From the NCBI GenBank assembly GCA_030598305.1, contig JAUVQC010000023.1, positions 1 through 10,885 of the forward strand: a stretch of 10,885 bases of DNA. Direction: 5' to 3'. This document shows, in pieces, positions 5,903-10,885 of the stretch. Under the pieces are notes generated by a model, which worked only from the letters and a program-made list of their open reading frames with translations, was not told the DNA's origin and searched no databases. Position 1 is the first letter of the stretch, and every line of letters begins with the position of its first letter. Source of the stretch: Actinomycetes bacterium (GTDB lineage Bacteria > Actinomycetota > Acidimicrobiia > UBA5794). Both the position numbers and the translations under genes were made by a program.

Positions 5903-5908
5903 ACAGTA
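5903..5908 (-). promoter_or_regulatory. Leaderless-type -10 box for the LLM oxidoreductase
   Basis: On the minus strand TACTGT is followed by 6 nt and the ATG at 5896. No SD is present. No good -35 was found at the usual distance. Confidence 0.45.
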
Positions 5909-5990
5909 GACACCCGACGCTGAAATCCGCGTGAAACCGACTTCCGTGCGCGATAGTCATAGCTGCTACAAGGCAATCCTGGAGGAATAC

Positions 5991-6698
5991 ATGGGCGATG
6001 CGAAGAAACTGCTGGCCGAATTGCTCGGCTCGTACATCCTGCTAACGATTGGTGGATTTGCGATTCTCTCGACGGCGCTCGGTATTGATGGGTCGCTCGT
6101 CATTCCACTCGGATTCGGCCTTGGCCTCATGATCGGCCTGTACATGTTCGGTGAAGTGTCCGGTGGCCACTACAACCCTGCGGTAAGCCTGGGGGCACTG
6201 CTTGATCGCCGCATCGACATTGTTACGTTCGGCTCGTATGTAGTCGCCCAGATCATCGGATTCATACTCGCCGGTTACACGATCGCGTGGGCCTTCGGCA
6301 AACAGGCGGCCGCTGCGACGATGACGCTGCCGAATGAGTCCGCAGGCGTAACCGACCTCGACACGATCCTTCTCGAGGCCCTCGGTACCGCCCTCCTTGT
6401 CGGAGTGATCCTCAGGGTTACGAAGAGCGATGCGGTCGGATCGACAGCGTTCCTCGGCATCGGCTTGACACTCGCGGCCCTCGCCATTGCATTCGGTGGT
6501 TTCACCGGCGGATCCTTCAACCCTGGTCGGTCGATCGGTTCGGCTGTTGTTGGAGGCGACCTCTCCAAGGTCTGGCTCTATCTCGTCGGACCGCTCCTTG
6601 GTGGCGTCGTCGGCTGGGGCGTCTACACGATCACCGTCCCGGACCAGGACGAGGGCGAGGACGAGCCGGCTCCGGCGGCAGAAGAAGCCGCTGCATAA
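5991..6698 (+). CDS. MIP-family channel (aquaporin-like) with NPG second motif
   Basis: This 235-residue inner-membrane channel has six predicted helices and the two half-helix loops of the aquaporin family. The first motif is canonical: SGGHYNPAVSLG (57-68, NPA 62-64). The second reads GGSFNPGRSIGSA (173-185), with NPG at 177-179 instead of NPA, while the filter Arg180 is kept. Aligned to E. coli AqpZ by distance from the two Asn residues, the aromatic/arginine filter would be Phe42, Ala165, Gly174, Arg180. AqpZ has Phe, His, Thr, Arg, so this pore should be wider and lack the His typical of water-only channels. Permeation of a small neutral solute other than water is possible. An acidic Ala/Glu/Pro tail (about 217-235) is cytoplasmic. 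ATG at 5991 is chosen because GGAGG lies at 5981-5985; a GTG at 5931 would add 20 polar residues and no SD. Confidence 0.88.
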   Translation: MGDAKKLLAELLGSYILLTIGGFAILSTALGIDGSLVIPLGFGLGLMIGLYMFGEVSGGHYNPAVSLGALLDRRIDIVTFGSYVVAQIIGFILAGYTIAWAFGKQAAAATMTLPNESAGVTDLDTILLEALGTALLVGVILRVTKSDAVGSTAFLGIGLTLAALAIAFGGFTGGSFNPGRSIGSAVVGGDLSKVWLYLVGPLLGGVVGWGVYTITVPDQDEGEDEPAPAAEEAAA

Positions 6699-6717
6699 CC
6701 CGAGCCAAATACGAAAA

Positions 6718-6749
6718 CGAAGGAGGGCCGGAATTCCTGCCCTCCTTCG
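6718..6749. terminator. Bidirectional intrinsic terminator between aquaporin and rnpB
   Basis: A perfect 11-bp stem, CGAAGGAGGGC (6718-6728) and GCCCTCCTTCG (6739-6749), has a 10-nt loop containing GGAATTCC. On the minus strand it is followed by a T-rich run (TTCGTTTTCGTATTT, complement of 6703-6717), as expected for termination of rnpB, whose RNA ends 23 nt before. On the plus strand it lies 20 nt after the aquaporin stop with a weaker T-rich sequence (TCTGTTGTTCTC). Confidence 0.8.
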
Positions 6750-6772
6750 TTCGCGTCACGTCTGTTGTTCTC

Positions 6773-7131
<359 letters not shown>

Positions 7132-7138
7132 ATCGTGA

Positions 7139-7168
7139 ACGGTAGCCGAATCCGTCAGCATCGGTCAG
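7139..7168 (-). promoter_or_regulatory. Predicted promoter of rnpB
   Basis: On the minus strand CTGACC (7168-7163, 4 of 6 matches to TTGACA) and TACCGT (7144-7139, TAnnnT) are separated by 18 nt. The -10 ends 7 nt before the first base of helix P1 at 7131, as expected for the RNA start. The -35 element covers the stop codon of the upstream membrane-protein gene. Confidence 0.55.
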
Positions 7169-7515
7169 GCGGTTCTGCGCCTCTCTGCGACAACCGCTCC
7201 GACCATGCCGCCACCGAGCGCGAGCACGCCGAGGACAAGGAGCCCTGCGATGTTGGCGACCGCACCGGCTGCAATGGTGGCCGCGGCTATCACGAAGAAG
7301 AGGAGGAGTGCAGCAATGCGTCCTGCGGTTATTGCATGGACCAGGGAGAACCGACCGGCGACGTACCCAGCAGCGATGAATCCGATCAGCTGAATGACGA
7401 GCTGGCCCATGACATTGCTCCCGATGGGGCCACTGAACACGAACAGGAAATACGAGGCGACCAGACCGGTCGCAGCGCCGAATACGATGCCTGTCCAGTG
7501 GAGTTCTCTCAACAT
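7165..7515 (-). CDS. Small four-helix membrane protein, TIGR04086/DUF3792-like
   Basis: This 116-residue, very hydrophobic protein has four predicted helices at about 8-28, 36-57, 67-87 and 89-110. It has a charged end (ERRRTA) and an AAGYVAGR motif at the end of helix 2. The length and the helix-GYxAGR-helix layout resemble the TIGR04086 family of small membrane proteins, whose function is unknown. The assignment is tentative because only the general pattern supports it. ATG at 7515 has AGGA about 9 nt upstream and a TACAAT -10 candidate at 7548-7543. It ends 33 nt before the 5' end of rnpB, so read-through into rnpB is possible in addition to rnpB's own promoter. Confidence 0.7.
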   Translation of the reverse strand: MLRELHWTGIVFGAATGLVASYFLFVFSGPIGSNVMGQLVIQLIGFIAAGYVAGRFSLVHAITAGRIAALLLFFVIAAATIAAGAVANIAGLLVLGVLALGGGMVGAVVAERRRTA

Positions 7516-7542
7516 CGGTTAGTCCTGGCCCGCGGGACGGCC

Positions 7543-7548
7543 ATTGTA
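7543..7548 (-). promoter_or_regulatory. Candidate -10 box for the four-helix membrane protein
   Basis: TACAAT on the minus strand differs from TATAAT at one base and lies 27 nt before the ATG at 7515, leaving room for a short leader with the AGGA ribosome binding site. No clear -35 element was seen. Confidence 0.4.
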
Positions 7549-7576
7549 GGCAACGAGAGACTGCCCCGATGCACCG

Positions 7577-7603
7577 GGAACCAATGTTGGGGCGCGAGCG
7601 TCT
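7577..7603 (+). promoter_or_regulatory. Candidate ECF-sigma-type promoter of the WhiB gene
   Basis: GGAAC (7577-7581) and CGTCT (7599-7603) are separated by 17 nt, matching the general GGAAC ... CGTC pattern of extracytoplasmic-function sigma promoters. A transcript would begin near 7610, giving a leader of about 30 nt before the ATG at 7643. This placement also argues against a TTG start at 7607. No sigma-factor gene is in the window. Confidence 0.35.
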
Positions 7604-7642
7604 TACTTGCATACGAACAACAAGAAGCGAGGCACGCCCGTC

Positions 7643-7915
7643 ATGAACACGATGGACGACACTTTGGAATTCAATATCTTCGATGCGCCGGTTCTCGATG
7701 AACGACCCTGGGCAGTCTTTGCGGCATGCAAGGATGACACCGGTATGACGTTCTTCCCCCAGAACAAGAGCGAGGAAGCCGCAGCGCTCACGATCTGTGG
7801 AATCTGCCCTGTTCGCGAGGATTGCCTCGATCACGCCCTTGAGACGAATGAACGTTTCGGTGTGTGGGGCGGTACCACAGAGAAGGAACGCCGCAAGCTG
7901 TCGAGAATCCGATAG
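7643..7915 (+). CDS. whiB: WhiB-family Fe-S transcriptional regulator
   Basis: This 90-residue protein has the full WhiB (Wbl) signature. Four cysteines can bind a [4Fe-4S] cluster: C29 (AACKDD), C52, C55 and C61 (ICGICPVREDC). A GVWGG turn (73-77) and a basic end (KERRKLSRIR) for DNA contact follow. Wbl proteins usually act with the primary sigma factor SigA and respond to redox signals, NO, cell division or antibiotic stress. The NERFGVWGG(T/L)xExERRKL ending resembles the WhiB2/WhmD subgroup more than WhiB3 or WhiB7 by eye; no AT-hook (RGRP-type) is present, which argues against WhiB7. I choose ATG at 7643 (GAGG 10 nt upstream); an upstream TTG at 7607 would add 12 basic residues and falls at the predicted transcript start. 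The gene converges on the ABC permease with a 7-nt gap and no visible terminator. Confidence 0.92.
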   Translation: MNTMDDTLEFNIFDAPVLDERPWAVFAACKDDTGMTFFPQNKSEEAAALTICGICPVREDCLDHALETNERFGVWGGTTEKERRKLSRIR

Positions 7916-7922
7916 AGGAAGT

Positions 7923-10304
7923 TCACACAGAGCGTTCGCGCATGATCTCACCGACATCGAGGCGACGGATCCTGCGGATTCCAGGAATGAGACTCACGAT
8001 CGCGACCGCGATCATGGTCACTGCAGCGAGAGCGTAGGTTCTCGGCTGGATCGTCAACGGGAACGACAACATGTCCGAGCTGAACGAATCCATGAACGCC
8101 GAGGCGACGAGCGTGCCAAGCAGCAGACCGGGAACGATTCCCAGCGCCGTTAGGAACAGGTTCTCGCCCGCGACCATGAACCCGATCTCCCGATCGGACA
8201 TACCGCTCGCCTTCATGGTGGCGAACTCCGTCGATCGTTCGGAGACATTCACAGATATCGTGCTGAACATCAGAGCGAAGGCCATCAACCCTCCAAACAC
8301 CACCATGATCCCGATGAATGCCCAGAAGAGACCAAGGAACGAGTTGATGAGGTCAGTGAACGTCCGGGTGTCCTGAACCGCAATCACGCCCGCAACGCCC
8401 TCCAGCGCGGTGATGGATGTCTCCCTGTCAAGCGTTGGATCGAGGATCGTGTCGATCGTCGACACGATCGGACCCTTCACAACGGCTCGAGCATCTTCCA
8501 CTCCGGCATCGTCAAGGGCGGAGATGAGGGCGTCGGTGCGGATGTAGACGGGCGTTCCGACGTTCTCGGCTACGAACTCAACGATCTCGAGGCGGAGCGT
8601 CACATCGAGCGTAGGCAGCTCCACGTTCACCATGTCGCCCTCGGAGACGTCGAGGAGGCTGGCGATCGCGGCTCCGGCCAGGATCCCTTCCTTTGGAAGC
8701 TCACCGGATGGGTTCGTCCAGCCGTGCATCTGTGTGCCCTGGTCGAAACCTGTGAGGTTCGTCGCGTAGTTCGTACCGTTGTTGGTGATGGACGCGGGAA
8801 GTGTCGCCACCGGCTCGGCACGCGTGACTGGAGGGACGGCATTGATCGATGCAATCGATTCGGTCGTTATCTCGGAGTCCATGATCACGATCGCGTCAGC
8901 CAGGTTTATCGTCGTAGTCTCCTCATCGATCACCGTGGACATCGTGTCCACCATCCCTGCGGACGCGAGGATGAGCACGATGGCGAGTACGACGCCGACA
9001 ACCGTCGAGATGCTCCTGCCCTTCGAGCGGCCCATCCCACGCATCGTCATCCTCCATCTCACAGGGAGGGACCGCAGCGGCGGTATCAGTTTCTCCCCGA
9101 TGCTCACGCCCGGCTTCAAGGTCGGGGCGATTCCTCGCATCGACTGGGCAGGTTCATTGCGGTATGCGCCCCGAGCGGGAACCCAGGCCGAAAGCAGTCC
9201 GGCGACGAGGCCGAAGAGGAGGCCAACGATGATGGTTACGGGCCGGATCACTATCACCGTGTCGGGGATGTCGAGGAGCCCCGTGTACAGCGTTGTCATG
9301 GCAGTTCCCATCACAAGGCCGATCGCCACACCGATGATGGACCCGAGGACTCCGATCCACAACCCGAATCCGAGGTAGTGGTTCCGGATGGCCTGCGCGC
9401 TGATCCCCGAAGCGCGCATCGTTCCAATGGTGGAGCGCTGCGAGTACACGATGCGCGTGAGCAGAACGTAGACCGTCAGTCCAGCTGCCAACAGGAACAT
9501 GACTGGGAAAGCGATGGCCATCTGCCCAAAGCCCTCCACATCGAGGCTGAGGGTTGCATTCGATGGCTGGTCGGCCTGCGTCTGGACATCTGCAGCGTTG
9601 GCACCCTTTGCTGCATCGGCAACGGCACTGTCCGTCGCTTCGACATCGACGCCGTCGTCATACAGGACAAGCGTTTGACGCACCGCAACGGTGTCAGGGA
9701 GCTGGCTCACCGAGGCCTCGTCGACGAAGAACACTCCGAACTGGTTCGGGTCGGTGAAGATCTGCTGTCGTGACTTCGCAACCCAGATGTACTCGGCAGA
9801 TGATGCGGTACCGACGATGTCGATCTCGAGGCTCCCGCCACCAAGGGGTATGGAGACCACGTCACCGGCTTCGAGTTCGAAGGTCCGCGCCACGTGGATT
9901 TCGGCGACCGCTTCGTTCTGCGCTGCGTCGGTGAGATACGATCCGCTCTCGATTCCGATCTTGTTGACATCTGGCTGGTCGCCCGGCGGCATACCGATGA
10001 AGCGACCCAGGATGGTTTCGGTACCGATCACGACCGGGAGGTCGGCTTGATGGCGGACGGTGACGCTCTTGACTCCTGGTACCGCCGAGAGAACATCTCC
10101 CATGTCCGGGTCGCCACCGGTAACAGTCATGTCCGCGAAGGCGAGCCGATCGTAGGTCTGGTTGTATGAATCGGTGAGATTTCGGTAGGAGTCGTAGGTC
10201 GATGCGAACATCATCACTCCGATGATGACGGTCACCGCAGCGGCGAGGAACTGCCACTTGCTCGCCGCGAAATCTCGTCTTCGTTTCGTGGCCAGATAGC
10301 TCAC
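7923..10304 (-). CDS. FtsX/MacB-type ABC transporter permease (two FtsX units in one chain)
   Basis: This 793-residue membrane subunit has eight predicted helices arranged as two homologous 4-helix FtsX units. Unit 1 has a helix at about 18-36, a large extracytoplasmic domain (40-255), and helices at 262-286, 311-335 and 350-376. Unit 2 has a helix at about 432-453, an extracytoplasmic domain (457-650), and helices at 656-682, 708-738 and 756-775. The cytoplasmic loop after the second helix of each unit is a recognisable repeat (QRSTIGTMRASGIS at 289-302; ERSTEFATMKASGMS at 689-703), the contact region for the ATPase. Such type VII ABC systems move lipoproteins, peptides or drugs across or out of the membrane, or transmit force; the substrate here is unknown. 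The GTG start overlaps the ATPase stop by 4 nt (GTGA) and has GAGGATC 7 nt upstream, so the two subunits are co-translated. Confidence 0.9.
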   Translation of the reverse strand: MSYLATKRRRDFAASKWQFLAAAVTVIIGVMMFASTYDSYRNLTDSYNQTYDRLAFADMTVTGGDPDMGDVLSAVPGVKSVTVRHQADLPVVIGTETILGRFIGMPPGDQPDVNKIGIESGSYLTDAAQNEAVAEIHVARTFELEAGDVVSIPLGGGSLEIDIVGTASSAEYIWVAKSRQQIFTDPNQFGVFFVDEASVSQLPDTVAVRQTLVLYDDGVDVEATDSAVADAAKGANAADVQTQADQPSNATLSLDVEGFGQMAIAFPVMFLLAAGLTVYVLLTRIVYSQRSTIGTMRASGISAQAIRNHYLGFGLWIGVLGSIIGVAIGLVMGTAMTTLYTGLLDIPDTVIVIRPVTIIVGLLFGLVAGLLSAWVPARGAYRNEPAQSMRGIAPTLKPGVSIGEKLIPPLRSLPVRWRMTMRGMGRSKGRSISTVVGVVLAIVLILASAGMVDTMSTVIDEETTTINLADAIVIMDSEITTESIASINAVPPVTRAEPVATLPASITNNGTNYATNLTGFDQGTQMHGWTNPSGELPKEGILAGAAIASLLDVSEGDMVNVELPTLDVTLRLEIVEFVAENVGTPVYIRTDALISALDDAGVEDARAVVKGPIVSTIDTILDPTLDRETSITALEGVAGVIAVQDTRTFTDLINSFLGLFWAFIGIMVVFGGLMAFALMFSTISVNVSERSTEFATMKASGMSDREIGFMVAGENLFLTALGIVPGLLLGTLVASAFMDSFSSDMLSFPLTIQPRTYALAAVTMIAVAIVSLIPGIRRIRRLDVGEIMRERSV

Positions 10305-10885
10305 CAGTGCAGATCCTCGGGAGCCACCGGAGACTCGTTCACTTGATTGCCGACGAGCCTGCCGTCACGGAGGGAGAGTACGCGATCAGCCATCTGGGCG
10401 ATCGTCGAGTTGTGGGTGACCAGGAACACGGTCCTTGATCCATCGCCAGTGGTGGCCCGCAGAAGTTCAAGGATCTCGCGGCCCTGTTCGACACTCAGTG
10501 CACCTGTCGGTTCGTCGCACAGGAGGAGGGGCGGGTTCTTCACGAGGCCTCGCGCCACGGCAACTCGCTGTTGTTGACCTCCAGACAGCTGACCGGGGAA
10601 GTGGTCGGTCCGGTTGGAGAGCCCGACACTCGCGAGCATGTCGTCTGAGCGCTCATCGGGGTCGGTGCCGGTGATTTCAGCGATGAGCGCCACATTCTCG
10701 TGGGCAGTGAGTGTCGGCACGAGGTTGTAGAACTGGAACACGAAGCCAAGCGTCTCCCTCCGGTAGTCAGTTTGTTCGTGCTGGGACATGCCTGCGAGCT
10801 CGGTCCCGTCAATCTTGAGACTTCCCGACGTAGGAGCTTCGAGGGCACCGACCTGATTGAGGAGTGTCGTCTTTCCGGAGCCAGA
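10301..10885 (-). CDS. ABC transporter ATP-binding protein, LolD/MacB type (N-terminus cut by window edge)
   Basis: This is the C-terminal 194 residues of an ABC ATPase that powers the adjacent FtsX-type permease; the gene continues beyond the right edge. All nucleotide-binding motifs after the very N-terminus are present: Walker A SGSGKTTLLN at the edge, Q-loop GFVFQFYNLVPTLTAHENV, signature LSGGQQQRVAVARGL, Walker B LLLCDEPTGAL and H-loop VFLVTHN. The FQxxNLxPxLTxxENV and DEPTGALS patterns are characteristic of the LolD/MacB/FtsE (3.A.1.122/125-like) group. An internal ATG at about 10789 is not the start, because Walker A lies upstream of it in the same open frame. Only about 30-40 residues should be missing. 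It ends with TGA overlapping the permease GTG by 4 nt. Confidence 0.93.
   Translation of the reverse strand, partial: SGSGKTTLLNQVGALEAPTSGSLKIDGTELAGMSQHEQTDYRRETLGFVFQFYNLVPTLTAHENVALIAEITGTDPDERSDDMLASVGLSNRTDHFPGQLSGGQQQRVAVARGLVKNPPLLLCDEPTGALSVEQGREILELLRATTGDGSRTVFLVTHNSTIAQMADRVLSLRDGRLVGNQVNESPVAPEDLHW

Noticed and set aside
5931..5990. Upstream GTG start for the aquaporin
   Set aside because: The extension is polar and lacks an SD, while ATG 5991 has GGAGG at the right distance and begins the normal first helix.
7607..7642. Upstream TTG start for WhiB
   Set aside because: It adds basic residues not typical of the family and coincides with the predicted transcript start.
8724..9773. 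Plus-strand open frame of 349 codons
   Set aside because: It is antisense to the FtsX permease and rich in Arg/His/Asp with no recognizable fold; the permease frame has clear helices and repeats.

Overview
The window looks like chromosomal DNA from a high-GC actinobacterium, probably an uncultured relative of Acidimicrobiia. I infer this from a WhiB-family Fe-S regulator, an F420-type LLM oxidoreductase, the NIF3 / C4 zinc-ribbon gene pair that is also adjacent in mycobacteria, frequent GTG/TTG starts, and several genes with no Shine-Dalgarno (SD) sequence but a TAnnnT box exactly 6 nt before the start codon (leaderless-type promoters). There is no sign of a mobile element, phage, CRISPR array, tRNA gene or rRNA gene.

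Layout. 1-207: no confident gene, though open frames run off the left edge on the minus strand. 244-447 (+): orphan Flp-type prepilin. 444-698 (-): DUF2007-type small protein, converging on and overlapping the pilin. 801-1406 (+): possible 12-codon leader ORF followed by a GNAT acetyltransferase. 1424-3444 (+): probable operon of NIF3 metal protein, coiled-coil/zinc-ribbon protein and YdjM-like membrane hydrolase. 3406-4181 (-): two coupled half-size TauE/SafE (TSUP) membrane genes. 4234-4896 (+): lipoprotein. 4913-5896 (-): LLM-class F420-dependent oxidoreductase. 5991-6698 (+): aquaporin-family channel with an altered second NPA motif. 6718-6749: bidirectional terminator. 6773-7131 (-): RNase P RNA (rnpB), with its promoter overlapping the stop codon of a four-helix membrane protein gene (7165-7515, -). 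7643-7915 (+): WhiB regulator behind an ECF-like promoter. 7923-10885 (-): ABC exporter operon, a MacB/LolD-like ATPase cut by the right edge and an 8-helix FtsX-type permease translationally coupled to it.

Most units are short, independent housekeeping or envelope modules. The clear functional couplings are NIF3 with the zinc-ribbon protein (overlapping genes), the two TSUP halves (stop/start overlap TGATG) and the ABC ATPase with its permease (overlap GTGA). I did not find an obviously new defence or mobile system. The most informative signals are the repeated leaderless promoter geometry, which also corrects start codons, the aquaporin with an NPG motif and an unusual predicted selectivity filter, the possible leader peptide before the acetyltransferase, and the split TSUP pair.
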